DNA of 64,000 bases from Viscum album (taxonomy: Eukaryota; Streptophyta; Magnoliopsida; Santalales; Viscaceae), in contig OY728158.1 of assembly GCA_963277665.1 (NCBI GenBank), forward strand, positions 600,432,818-600,496,817, written 5' to 3'. Numbering within the stretch: the first letter of the stretch is position 1; each line of letters starts with the position of its first letter. The notes beneath the pieces are model-generated. The model did no database searches, was not told the origin of the DNA, and saw nothing but the letters and a program-made list of their open reading frames with translations. Both the position numbers and the translations under genes were made by a program. Shown piece after piece: positions 44,532 through 57,607 of the stretch.

Positions 44532-47500
44532 TGTAACACCCCAAGATTTCATAGTATGTTATCTCTTCAAAGTAATTCAATAACTTGCGCTACATACAAC
44601 ACCGAGTTCGAGCGCACCACGACTTACCAAACTAGCCGTTCAAAAAGAGGATATGAATTTTATTAACTGAATTTTGAATTTTATATACTCTATATAATTT
44701 TAGAACCCATATTATGTGTTTCATACACATAATATAATAACAAATTCATTTTTTTCAGATAAAATAAATATTTTTTCAAAAAAAAACAATTTTACCACCT
44801 TTTAATGGAGAACCTTTTTTGAAACAAATATTTTACACTTTTATATATTCAATTTAATGAAATCAAATTATTATTTAGAATAAGGACATAAAAATTTAGT
44901 TTGGATACATTTTTGGTACTTTTCTGATAACTTTCATATTTTGACGAATAGTGAAAATTTCTAAATTTTAATTGAAAACAACTTTTTAATTCGAAATAAT
45001 TTATAGTGTTAAATTATAAATTTTAGTGGGTTTAAAGTATAATTAGATTATATTTTTATCATTTTATATAATTTAGGTCATTGGATGTAATTTCACATTT
45101 AAACTGGACATAAACAAGTGTCAATCGTTTGATAGTTATTATTTATTAAAAAAACGTTTTTTGTTTTGACAACGAGAATAAATTTTAAATTAATTTTTTC
45201 CAATTCTATGTTTTGAATTTTGGAAATATGGATTCCATATTTTGAATCATGAGGCCCAAATTGTGTTAATAGAAAACTTTTATTTTTATACATTAAGAAT
45301 ATTTACTTAAGTAAATATTTTATTTACCATGGTTAAAGGGTAAATCTGGTAAATAAGGGTAAAAAAATATTATTATAATAATAATAAATTACCCCAAAAT
45401 GTATCATATTACTATTTTTTGATACATTTTTGACCATGGGAATCTTTGGGTCTATTCTGGGACCCCATGGAGCCACTTGAAAGTGATAATGACACTTTAT
45501 ATTAATTAATTTAAAGTAAAGACAAAAATGACATAAACATATACCTTTTAGTAATTTTTTTATAAGGTAATATATAAGATTTATTTATGACTATAAATAT
45601 TCATTTGAAATCTAAAACAATTTCATAAATCATGTTATTTTTTTATAATTTTTGGACATCAAATAAATTAAATTATTTTTGACACAATTATGATGCATTG
45701 TTTACCTCATTAATGAATGATTTAAATAAATAAGATTATAAAAATTAAAACAATATTCAAAACCTGTAAAATTATTATTGGATGATTTGATTTCAAACAT
45801 GAGTCATCATATCTTTTACTTTAATGAGTTTAAGAGCATTAGAAACTGAAAGTCATTATATAAAAAAAATTCAAACTTTCCAAAAGAGTCACTCATCCCC
45901 CTTATATAAATCTCTCACCTCTAACCCATTTCTCATACCACTCAAGCCCCTTGGATCATCAAAAATCTACCCAATTAAGCTCCATACATACCTCTTTTTC
46001 TCCTATAATCCTTACCTTAGGCATAAGGAATTTCAAGTAAGCCTTTTGGTTCAAACCAAAGGGAGTTACCCGATTTAAAGGTAACATCTCCTCTTAAGTT
46101 TGTTTCTTTTACATTACGTCTCCTACCCCCTAAACTCTCTTTATTATTTTATTTTATAAAAAAACTAGTATCCTAAATACACTAGGTTGTTTTTATGAGA
46201 AGTATTTGAACTATACTTACACACATTTCCATCTAATGGGTATAGAACATAATGATTAGGTGGACATCAAACTACTACCTCACGAAATGATGATTGTTCT
46301 AATTTCTACTACAAACTCTTATGGTGGCCATTATGACAGAACTTTATTTATATATGATATTTTTGAAATTTAATTTATCTGTATGCTTTTGAAATTATCT
46401 TTTATAGCATACCTTTATTCTTTTCATGTTGTATATATACGATAATTTAATTTGAGGAAGTACGGACTACCTCCCCCTCAAAGTGATATGACTCATTCAT
46501 ACCATACATGAAACATATAAAAGATGGTGTTAATGAACATACGTAACATATATAAAATATTATATTATACTGGAATAATAATATACATATGTATCAACTG
46601 GTTTTCTATGTTTTAAAATAAAAAAAATGAAATGGAAGTAGTGTTCGTGCGTACGTAGAGATTACCGTCTCCACGAACATGATGAGATTCATTCCCCATT
46701 GTAACCATTCAAGAATAATATTCATTTTATTATTAAAAATAATATTTAAGAACATAATATCATTTTGGATATGAATCAAATACATCCTATCCATAACAAA
46801 CATGAATTACGTAACAAAAAATATAAAGGAATATGAATCAGTTAACACCCGAAACAATGATACTACTAAAATATTATTAACAAAGTAGTATTAAGAGATC
46901 ATATATGATATCATATTTATGTATGCAGTTCTTTTATAATTTAATAATAATTATTTAACTATTATATAGGAGTTTAACGTACCCTAGACCAAGGAAAAGT
47001 ACATTGTAAGGGTTAATTTCCCAATCTCTTTATTATCTGAGGTTGTTTTTACATAAATATATTCTAGGACCTATTTATTATCCACATCTGTGTTTCTTAA
47101 AAATGTATTTCAAATTTTTTTTACTCTTTACTAGACTATGTTTTGAATTCATTTATACCCTTATTTTACTTTTTATAAAATGTTTTGAAAGGAATCATTC
47201 TGTCATTTTCCAAACAAGGTAATTAATGACCTTTTCAACAAATTAAGGTAAAAATGTTTTTTTAACTTATACGGTGGGTGAAATTATTCTCCGCCATTAT
47301 AACACCTTTGAAGTTTTCCTTACAAGCTTATAAGAATATTTTCAAAATAAATGTTTTCTTTTATAATTACACGACTTTTAAATGATTTAAAAATAGAAAG
47401 ATATATTCCTCTAAAATAATTTTGATTTCGCCTATGTGAACATCCATTAATGGATTTTATACTTGTTTGAAGTTGATTTATTATGATCAAAGCATCCATA

Positions 47501-48294
47501 TTGTATCACATGTTTTGTAACATGTTTGACTGTGGATGTTTTATTTTTATACCACTCATGGTTTATGGTTAACGTACTAACATTTCATATTTTATTTTTA
47601 ATATGAATGTTTATGTTATGTTTCAACCGTTTCATATGAGGAATACATTGGACTTAGTAAGAGGTGGTTGGAGCCTACTATAGCCCCTCGATGCTTCAGT
47701 AGGTATCATTAAACAAACTAGTGTCTTGGCACATGGCCTTTAAAAAATCTTAATTATAGTATTGGCACGAGGCCTTGACTATGTGGTTATGATGTCCGAC
47801 ATTATGCATTGAATCATTATGAAATTGGATATTGATATTGCATTTGATTATTCGACTAGTAGAATATCCATGTGATTAAGTAAATGGAATTATTTGATTT
47901 ATATTTTACATATTATGATGAAGTTTAAGTTTAAAAGGCTTATGATTTAGTCTTATACATTTCCTTAAATGTTTATTCTTATTTATGAAAGTTTCCACTA
48001 TATTGTTATCTTTATTGAGCATCTGAGCTCACCCCTTTCTATGTTTTATTTTTTCCAGGATTCTGAGAAGTGTATTATATTTGATATACAGGGTTAATCT
48101 AGGGGAATAATTTCATTCACAATAGATTATTTATGTTGTTTTTTATGTTTTAATGTGTATTATAACTTTCATGTTTGTAATATATTTTCCTAGACTGCTA
48201 AACTGATCCGTCCTTTGGGAGCCGATTCCTTGTAATCATGATAATGTATTAAAATAATTCACTGAATCTAGGTAACCAGGGTCGAGGAATTACA
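44532..48294 (+). repeat. 5' LTR of the nested element
   Basis: It starts TGTAACACCCC and ends GGAATTACA two bases before the primer site. It contains GTGCGTACGTAG...TACCGTCTCC at 46648-46680 flanked by a perfect 7-bp inverted repeat GTTCGTG/CACGAAC. Frames in it, such as 45824-46078, are chance. Confidence 0.9.
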
Positions 48295-48296
48295 GT

Positions 48297-48308
48297 TGGT
48301 ATCAGAGG
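48297..48308 (+). other. Primer binding site (iMet type) of the nested element
   Basis: TGGTATCAGAGG lies two bases after the LTR. Eleven bases match the complement of the initiator tRNA-Met 3' end. Confidence 0.85.
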
Positions 48309-48439
48309 AAGTTTAGTACAAACCTTGGAAACTAGATTTAGATAAACTCTGATTAGAGAACATTACCCTAAGATAGACTTTGGGGATTATTATAAAAGAG
48401 TTTCCTAGAATTTTGGTAATATAGATATATTATTAATTT

Positions 48440-49320
48440 TCTAAGAAATACATCCCTGTATGGATACGAGCGGGTAGAGGTGGATCTGGAACATATGTAC
48501 CTAGGAGTGAAAAATCCGACATGGATTTTTGGGCTTGACCCAAGGTATTCTGATACACGACAACGAGCCTTGCTGCACTCTTAGTAATGACACTCCCAGA
48601 GGATATGCCTAGGTTAATTCACATTTTCTATACAAATAATTATGGAGGATTTATGAGTAAATATGTTAGAAAATAAACCATTTTTAATATTATGATACTA
48701 GATGTGTAAAAATATTTAATTGATGTTGAGAATTTTTCTATTTTTTGGATTATACATTATGATATGATCTAAACCTGTGTATTTAGTCATTTTGAAATGG
48801 TGCCCAGTAGAAGGAATGAGAACTCCAGCAATACACATGATCCAAAGTGTAAGAAGGATCATATATTTCATGGTCTTAAGCAAAAATTTATAAGGTAAAT
48901 TTTCCCCCACATATTCTCATCATACGAAGAAATAGTATCACGTGTCAATAGGACAAGTAAAATATTTTCTGAGTCATATGACATTGAAGGGAAGCCATAT
49001 AAGAAAAGTTTGGTAAAGAGAAATATGGATAAAAGGAAGAAAGAAAGGAAGGATTTTCCCATTTGTTATAACTGTAAAAAGAATCACCCTGGGAAGTGCT
49101 TGAAAGGAATGCGAGTTTTTTAAAAGTGTGGAGAAAAAGGACACCAAATTCGTGATTGCAAGGGTAAGAAAAAGGTTTTAAATGTACAATGTTTCATCTG
49201 TAAAGAGTTGGGGCACTACAAAAATCAAAGTCCCAGTCATCATGTTATACCCCAGATGATGCTATTGGATAATAATAAAGTTATGATGCTACCATAGATG
49301 AAGATGAATGATTAGTGTTA
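48440..49320 (+). pseudogene. Gag remnant of the nested element
   Basis: The clear part is the nucleocapsid at about 49050-49250: CYNCKKNHPGKCLKGM, then after a TAA a second knuckle KCGEKGHQIRDC whose first Cys is missing, and a third CFICKELGHYKNQ without its last Cys. The upstream sequence to about 48440 probably coded for capsid, with GRGGSGTYVPRS near 48475, but is broken. The layout and 'CLKGM' linker match Tekay/Del Gag, as in the outer chromovirus. Confidence 0.7.
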
Positions 49321-49944
49321 TTATGTTTTTATTAAGGAATTGTGTCATTTGAGTACAAGTTATAATAATTATAAAGTATATAAGGATTGTACTGCAGTAC
49401 GTTTTAATTAAATATTTGAGATTTTATGGTACCATGTAAAGTGACACAACTTCAAGTTAAACATTTTGGAAAATATATGGTTGGGGGGAAATATAACCCT
49501 TAATATGTTTCTGAAACTGAGATAATGTTTTTGGAATAAGATATAATTGAGTTGGATATAGTATATAGGATATTATTGACTACCTTGGAACTAATTAATT
49601 GATTGTTTATTCCATCATTGTTGTAGTTTTCAACATTTTTGGATATAAAGAGTATATCCAGTATTCTATAAGGAATAAGGGAGCATGAATGTAATCAATA
49701 AGGTTTTATGGTAATTTCGAGTGTTACTGTGTTTTAAAAGTATACCTGGTGAAGGTACTCACATTTTATTACGTGAAAAAGACCTTCATTATGTTCACCT
49801 TCCTTATTAATTTTGTATAGTGAGTTTGGACAGAAGTATTTTGGATAAGTATAAAGGTTGGAATGTATTAAGTTTGGCATTGGATAATATTGTTAAGGTT
49901 AAATCATTTCTTAAAATTATTTTTGGATTGTTATAAAAAGGACA
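49321..49944 (+). other. Internal stretch of the nested element without a recognisable gene
   Basis: Stop-rich AT-rich sequence where protease and RT would be expected. I found no DTG/DSG, YVDD-like or integrase motif. It may be a heavily decayed protease region or unrelated filler. Confidence 0.5.
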
Positions 49945-50058
49945 ACCTAGAGGTCGGGAAACAACCCGTCGCATCTGTCAAGGCCGTGAGACTTGAACCC
50001 GCAATCGAATGGAGACAAGGGTGAATCACCTACCACTGGACTACATGATGTCCTAGTC
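49945..50058 (-). mobile_element. tRNA-like sequence, probably a short SINE
   Basis: Read on the minus strand from about 50053: a GGACATCATG start, an A-box-like TAGTCCAGTGGT (50043-50032), and a B box GGTTCAAGTCT (49999-49989) 33 bases further. The spacing fits a tRNA-derived RNA polymerase III promoter. A GC-rich tail (GACGGGTTGTTTCCCGACC) and TTTTTAT follow. Its GC content stands out from its surroundings. A working tRNA gene is unlikely, since acceptor stem pairing is poor. No clean target duplication was found. Confidence 0.5.
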
Positions 50059-50635
50059 TCTATAATAGAGTTTTTTTAAATAGTTTTACTAATGAATTAT
50101 AAATTTTTTATTTTTGAACCCTATACGATTAAGATGAATAGAATATTTTTAATTATATTATCTTTTGGAGTGAAAGATGATTTTTTCGTAAGAATTAGTT
50201 GAAGGATAAAACACTAATTGTTAAGTTTTTTTTCATATTATTCTATGAATAAATTAACTCTTAAACTTTAGGGAAGAGATCTTAAAACCAAAAATGTGTT
50301 ATCTTAATACCTTATGTTTTGTTGAACTGATGATATTTTAAATCATCATAGATTGATAGATTTGAGGCCCTCAATTTTACACTTGTTTGTGATTGATAAC
50401 CTCAATCACTACCTATAAATATTTACATTTTCCTCCAATTATGTGTCTCTAATTTCCACCAATTTACTCCTAATCGAGATCATAATTTGGTGGTGACTGT
50501 TTCATTTTCCTTTCCCTCTTATTAAGACTAAATTTTATTCACCCAATTTTCGATGTGGGATTTCCACAAAGGTATTTTCTATTTTAACCATTTATTTTCA
50601 AAGAAAAATTTCAAATTTTGAGGACACAATTTATT
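50059..50635 (+). other. 3' internal region of the nested element
   Basis: AT-rich non-coding sequence leading to the polypurine tract. A part near 50480-50640 (GATCATAATTTGGTGGTG, AATTTTGAGGACACAATTT) resembles the region usually seen before the polypurine tract in Tekay-type elements. No protein is seen. Confidence 0.5.
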
Positions 50636-50649
50636 AAAGGAGGGGAGAA
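50636..50649 (+). other. Polypurine tract of the nested element
   Basis: AAAGGAGGGGAGAA lies directly before the 3' LTR start TGTAAGACCCC. Confidence 0.88.
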
Positions 50650-53600
50650 TGTAAGACCCCAATATTTCATAGTACATTATCTCATCAAAGTAATTCAATG
50701 ACTTGTTCTACACGCAACACCGAGTTTGAGCACACCACGACTTACCGAACTAGCCTTTCAAAAAGAGGTTATGAATATTATTAACTGAATTTTGAAATTT
50801 ATATACTATATATAATTTTATAATCCATATTATGTGTATCATAGACATAATATAAAAACAAATTCATTTTTTTCAGATAAAAGAAGTGTTTTTTCAAAAA
50901 ATACAATTTTACCGCCTTTTAATGGCGATCCTTTTTTAAAACCAATATTTGAAACTTTTATATATTCAATTTAATGAAATTAAATTACTCTTTGGAGGTG
51001 GGACATAAAAATAAATTTGGATCAATTTTTTTTGTACTTTTTTAATAACTTTCATATTTTGATGAATAGTGAAATTACAAAATTTTAATTGAAAACAAAT
51101 TTTTTATCAAAAGAATTTGTATTGTTAAATTATACATTTAAGTGGTTTTAAAGTATCATTAGATTATATTTTTATGTTTTAATATAATTTAGTTCATTTT
51201 ATGTAATTTTACATTTAAACTAAACATAAACAAGTGTCAATCTTTTGATAGTTATTATTTCTTAAAAACACGTTTTTTGTTTTGACAACGTGAATTAATT
51301 TTAAATTAATTTCTACCAATTCTCTGTTTTGAATTTGAAAAAATTTATTCCATATTTGGAATAAGTAGGTAAAAATTGTATAAATATGTAAATTTTATTT
51401 TTAGATATTACGAATATTTACTTTAGTAAATATTTTATTTACCCTGGTTAAAGGGTAAATATGGTAAATAAGGGTAAAACAATATTATTATAATAATATT
51501 AAATTAACCTAGCATGTGTCCTATTCATATTTTGTGATACATTTTAGACCATGGGTATCCTTGGGTTGATTTTGGGACCCCATGGAGCCACATATGAGTG
51601 ATAATGACACTTTATATTAAGTAATTTAAAGTAAAGAAAAAAATGACATAAACATATACCTTTTAGTAGAAAAAAATTTACAAGGGGTTATATAAGTTAT
51701 CTTTTTGACTATAAATATTAATTTTAAAGCTAAAAATATTTCCTATATCATGGTATTTTTTTTATAATTTTTATACATCAAATAAATAAAATTATTTATG
51801 ACACAATAATGATGCATTGTTTACCTCATTAATGAATGATTTAAATAAATATGATTATTAAAATTAAAACAATATCCAAAACCTATCCAATTCTTATTTT
51901 ATGATTTTATTTCAAACATTAGTCATCTTATATTCTACTTTAATTAGTTTTGGACCTTTAAAAATCGAAAATAATTACATAAAAAGAATATTTTCAAACT
52001 TTCCTAAACATCCCCTCCTCCCCCTTATAAAAATCCCTCAACTATAACCAATTTCTAACACCCCTCAAGCCCTTTGGTTCATCCAAACTCTGACCAATTA
52101 AGCTCTCTAAATCCATCCCTTCCTCTTAAAATCCTTACCTTTGGTATAAGGCACTTCAAAGAAGCCTTTTATTAAAACCAATGGGAGTTACATGATTTTA
52201 AGGTAACATCTCTTCTTAAGTTCTTTTATTTTATTTTAATTCTCCAAGCCCCTAAAATATCTTTATTGCTTTATTTTATCACAACAATAGTATCCCAAAA
52301 ATAATATTTCTTTGTTTTTAGAATTATATGAACTGCACTTAAAAACACCTCCATCTAATGGGTATAGAACATAATGTTTCTGTGGACGATGAACTACTGC
52401 TTCACGAAACAACGATTGTTGAATCTTCTACTACCACCTCTTATGGTGGTCATTATGATGTCACTATAATTATATATAATATTTATGATATTTATTTTAT
52501 ATATAATCTTCTGTAATTATATTTTATATCATACATTTCTTCCTTTCATGTTGTATATATAGGACAATTCCATTTGAGTACGTGCGGACTACCGCCCCCT
52601 CAAAGTGATATGACTTGTTCATATCATACATGGAATGTAAAAAATATGGTGTTAATTAACTTACGTAAAATATATAAAATATTATATTATACTGGAATAA
52701 TAATACACATATGTATCATTTGGTTTTCATTCCTTTTAAAATAAAAAAAATGAAATGGAAGTAGCATTTGTGCGTACGTACGGATTACCGTCTCCATGAA
52801 TGTGATGAGCTTCATTCCCCATAGTAACCATTAAAGTATAATTTTCATTTGATTATTAAAATTAATATTTAATAACATAATATAATTCTATAAATGAATC
52901 AAATAAATCCTATCCATAACAGATATGACTTACGTAACAAAACATATTAAGTAAAACGAACCAGTTAACACCCGAAACAATGATACTACTAAAATATTAT
53001 TAATAAAACAATATTAAAATATCATATATGATATCATATTTATGTATATAGTTCATTTATAATTTAATAAAAATTATTTAACTATTATATAAGAGGTTAA
53101 CATACCCTCGACCAAGGAAAAGTACAAGGTAATGGTTAATTTCACAATCTCTTTATTATCTTAGGTTGTTTTTATGTATCTATTGGGACCTCTTTATCAT
53201 CCATATCTGTGTTTCTAAAAATGTATATCAAAACGTTTTAACTATTTAATAGACTATGGGATAAATTCATTTATACCCTTGTTTTACTTTTTATAAAATC
53301 ATTTGAAATAAATATTTCCGTCATTTTCCAAACAAGGTACTTTTTGACCTTTTTGACAAATTAAGGTAAGAATGATTTTTTAACTTACACGGCGGGTGTA
53401 GTTATTCTCCACCGTTATAACACCTTTGAAGATTCACTTATAAGATTATATGAATATTTTCAAAATAAATGTTTTCTTTTACAATTACATGACTTTTAAA
53501 TGATTTCAAAAAAGAAAGAGATATTCCTCTCAAATAATTTTGATTTCACCCATGTCAAAATCCTATAACGGATTTTATACTTTTTTGAAGTTGATTTTTT

Positions 53601-54412
53601 ATGATCAAATATTCCATATTGTATTTAAGGTTTTTTGATAAGTTTGATTGTGGATGAGTTATTTTTATACCACTCATGGTTTATGGTTAACGTATTACCA
53701 TTTTTTATGTTATTTTTAATATGAATGTTTATGTTATGTTTCAACCTCTTCACTTGAGGAATGAATTGGACTTAGTAAATGATGGGTGGAGCCTGCTATA
53801 TCTCCTCGATGCATCGGTAGGTCTCATGAGACAAACTAGTGTCTCGGTACAAGGCCTTAACAAAATCTTATTTGTAGTCTTGGAAAGAGGCCTTGACTAT
53901 GTGTTTATGATGTCTGGAATTATGCATTCCATAATTATGAAATTGGCTATTGATTTTGCATGTGATTATTCAACTAGTAGAATATCAATGTGATTAAGTA
54001 AATGGCATTACTTGATTTATATTTTCTATACCATACTAAAGTTTATGTTTAAAAGGATTATGTTTTAGTCTTATACGTTGCCTTAAATGTTTATGCTTAT
54101 TAATGAATGTTTCCACTATATTGTTTTCCTTTATGAGCATATGAGATCACCCCTTTCTATATTTTATTTTTCCTAGGATTCCAAGAAGTGTATTATGTTT
54201 GATATGTAGGGTTAATATAAGGGAATAATGGCGTTCACAATGGATTATTTATGTTTTGTTTTATGTTTGAATGTGTAATGTAATGTTCTTGTATGTAATA
54301 TATTTTCCAAGACTCGTAAACTGACTGGTCCTTTGGGACTTGATTCCTTGTATTAATTCTAATGTATTAACATAAAGCACTGACTCTGGGTAACTGGGGT
54401 CGGGGCGTTACA
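50650..54412 (+). repeat. 3' LTR of the nested element
   Basis: This is the direct repeat of 44532-48294 and exactly the same length (3763 bp) despite many substitutions and small balanced indels. The core motif is at about 52770-52802 (GTGCGTACGTACG...TACCGTCTCC), here with imperfect arms. AAAAT follows. Confidence 0.9.
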
Positions 54413-54417
54413 AAAAT
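54413..54417. repeat. Target site duplication, right copy (nested element)
   Basis: AAAAT, identical to 44527-44531. Confidence 0.85.
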
Positions 54418-57400
54418 TTCCTCTATTTTTTTAAATTTTTTTCTTTTATCAAAATTCCATTCCATTTTAAAAGAGAATAATTTGGTAGAAAATAATCTTG
54501 AAATCTTGTAGAGGAAGCTTCATAAAAATAAGGATTCATGAAACCAAAAAACTCTATTCTTATCATATAAGTAAAAAAACATTCTCCTCATACTTTTTTC
54601 TAGAAAAGTCAAAAATTATCTCAAATCAAATAATGAAGAAATATTCCTTTCATAAAATTTAATAAAAACTATCCAAATGGTAAAATTAACTTTAAAATAA
54701 TTATAAGAATAGAAATAATATTACATAATTAGGAAACATGGATGTGGATGATAAATATACTCTAGTAAATACTTACATATAAACAATCTCGGATAAAAAT
54801 GAGATTGTAAAATCATCCCTTACCTTAGGTTTGATATCCTTTGTATGTAACTGGAACTCCTATATAATGATTTAAATAATTTTATTGACTTATTCGAGAA
54901 TCATAATATTTTTTATGATATCATATATGATTATATTATCATCAGTTTGTTAGTAACATTAATTTTCACTTGTTATTCGGATATTACCTACTTTATTTTC
55001 TTATGCAAGATTTGTCGGATAAGTTCATGTTCCAATTATTAGGTTATAGTAAAATAATTTAAAAAATTATATTTTTATAATTTTTATATTATATTTATTC
55101 ATTAAATTCATTTCTATAATCATGGTTTAATTAAGATCATGTATAATGAAATGCATCGTGGAGACAGTAGGCCGTACGATGCACAAGTCATGATATCATT
55201 CCCATAATTTTTGATTGGTATTGAAGTGGATGGTGTATAATATTTCTGGATTATTAACATTTTATAATAATATAGAGTAATTATTTCCATCATTATACCC
55301 ATCCAGGTAATGTGGTGGTGAAAAACAGATTACTCCACAGCGTGGAGACGGTAAATCATACAAACGCACACACAGTGATTTCATTTTTTATAGGATGGAT
55401 AGAATGTGAAATATTGTTGTTCCATATTTATAATAAAATATCAATATATTAGTGATACTGATGTTATTACTTTATAATTAAACAAATAATGAAAATGAAG
55501 TAGAAGAAGAAAGAATTTTTAAAGAATCGATAGAAGAGATTACCTCCCCCTCAACGCGCTTCCTCTAAATCTATTCTGAGAGCACTAGAGTTGGTCGTCA
55601 AAGATGACCGGAACCTATAGAGTGAAAATAATGAAGTTGATAAGTAAAAATACTTGGAGATGGACGAGATTGATGTCTCAAAATGAAGTGATGATGTGAG
55701 GGAGGAGGTTCCCTTTTATAATTGAGGTGAGGGGCACTTTTGGAAACTCCATAAATATTAATTTATAATAAAATCCAACCTTACCCAAAAACCTCCAAAA
55801 TGTCCCAATTTAAAATATGAGATGATATAGTGTTGTAATATCAACAAACAATAAATTTTGGACAAGTAATTTTTTCAATTTAAACCATATCTTTTAAATT
55901 GACACTTAGTTATTCTTTTTAATTTTAATTATGGTAATAACATTTTAAATATTTAATGGTTATAAATATTTACTTATACGGTGTTAATTGACCATAAATG
56001 GATATTTTCTCACATTTATGACCTTATAATTATCACTTTGTAATTTTTAAATTTTTTTAATATTTTTAAAAAATTTAATAAAATGTTATTTATATAAGAT
56101 ATCAATAGTGTCAATTTTGAAACAATTAATTTATTTGACTTTAAATAAAATCCACACATAAGAAAAATTCAAACCAAAATATTTGATACTCTCATAACAT
56201 TTCATAGTCACCTTGAAAATTCATGGACCACATTGATTAGTTCATATGATATTTCTTTTAATTATTTTAAAAATATTTCTTTGATATTTCTATTAATAAA
56301 ATAATTTCCACATCACTATTGGGTCATCATTAATGGTAATTATTTAATCTCAAAAAAATATAAATAAATTTATATAATGTAGGAAATTCAATTATATTTT
56401 CATAGACAATCTATAGTTGATATCATCTCCTAGTTATCCATATATTGAAATTAATAGACTTATATAAAATGAGATTGTGACATTTTGTCACATTCATATG
56501 TTTTTATATTCATGTTATATTCATAGGTAAGTGTCCATTAAGTTATTCCATTTCGAAGAATATATGATAAGAGTCTAATTTAATCATCCAATTGGATTTT
56601 TACAGGTGTTAAGTTAATTTTATGTCATTATTTTTACCATTAATAACATGATTTACCTTTGACCATGGTAATAAAAATAATCACCAAAGTTACTATTCAA
56701 CATGCCCAAAAATAAAAGTAGCCAATTAACATAATTTGGACCTAATTATTCCAAATATGGCATCCATTTTTAAAAATTCAAAACAAATAAGTTTCAATAA
56801 TTAATTTAAAATTAATTTTATTTTTGAAATGAAAAAAAGAGTTTTAAAAGTTAAAATATTGCAAAAGATTGAAATGCTTTCACATCGGTATTTAATGAAA
56901 AATTAATTAAAATGAACTAAATTATATTAAAAGGTAAAAATATATTCTATTTATACTTTCAAACCATTCTATAATATAATTTATCCATATAAATTATTTT
57001 AATGAAAAAAAGTTATTTTTTATTAAAATTTAGCGTACTTTTACTATTCATCAAAACATGAAAGTTTTCAGAAAAAATATCATAAATTCATCCAAAGTAA
57101 ATTTTTATATCCTGCATAAAAATAAAATGTTTATGTTTTCATGTTAAAATTATTAATGGGTCAAAATTATAATTTAAAAGGTGTTCACAATTCAAAGGTG
57201 TAAAATTAAACTTTTGTAAAAAAATAGATTTTTATACATCAAATAGGGTTTTATTCATACCCTATGAAAAAACTATCCATTGGATGAATATTAAAAATAT
57301 TTTGTTAAGTATATAACACACATATAACATATTAATTTCATTACCAAAAGTAATTCATACAAAAATAGAAATATCTAATTGATTTATATTTTTCATAAAT

Positions 57401-57602
57401 AATTGATAGCCAATGAATTCACAATGCATTTTCATAAGTTAGTTATAATTGTTCCTGCTAACTTAACATCTAGGTTATAAATGTAATTTTATAATAAGGA
57501 CATCTCACCATTCATTTAAACTCACGATTGCGTGTAAATCAAGCTGTTGAAGAATGAAAAATATTTAAATAAAATATTTCATAAAAACATCTTGGTGTTA
57601 CA
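54418..57602 (-). repeat. 5' LTR of the outer chromovirus, remaining part
   Basis: It continues 43642-44531 and ends at TGTAACACC on the minus strand (57602). It corresponds to about 35890-38888 of the left LTR. It has about 190 bp near 57183-57372 that the left copy lacks, flanked by TTCAAA on one side and ATTGATT on the other. The core motif copies lie near 55145-55185 and 55340-55375. Confidence 0.82.
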
Positions 57603-57607
57603 TTGAT
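57603..57607. repeat. Target site duplication, right copy (outer chromovirus)
   Basis: TTGAT, compared with TTGAC at 34999-35003; one base differs. Confidence 0.6.

Larger units (their letters stand above)
44532..54412 (+). mobile_element. Nested non-autonomous Tekay-like LTR retrotransposon, plus strand
   Basis: The element is 9881 bp, with LTRs of 3763 bp each starting TGTAA(C/G)ACCCC and ending TTACA, perfect AAAAT duplications, an iMet primer site (48297-48308) and a polypurine tract (50636-50649). The internal part is only 2.36 kb and holds a gag remnant but no recognisable protease, RT or integrase, so it would have needed enzymes from an autonomous relative. Hand alignment of the first 170 LTR bases gives 18 differences, about 11%. 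Insertion is younger than its chromovirus host, in line with the lower LTR divergence. Confidence 0.88.
35004..57602 (-). mobile_element. Ty3/gypsy Tekay/Del-type chromovirus, minus strand, with a nested element
   Basis: The element spans 22.6 kb, of which 9,886 bp are the nested element and its duplicated target, leaving about 12.7 kb. LTRs are 3885 bp (left) and about 4075 bp (right, split at 44531/54418). Read on the minus strand the order is 5' LTR, iMet-type primer site (43639-43628), gag, protease, RT, RNase H, integrase, chromodomain, polypurine tract (38901-38889), 3' LTR (starting TGTAACACC). The right LTR has about 190 bp (roughly 57183-57372) absent from the left. A hand count gave about 16 differences in the first 113 aligned bases, so it is old. 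All coding parts are broken. Confidence 0.85.

Noticed and set aside
49979..50053. Functional tRNA gene
   Set aside because: A and B boxes are fair, but acceptor stem pairing is poor and it lies inside a retroelement; SINE-type sequence fits better.
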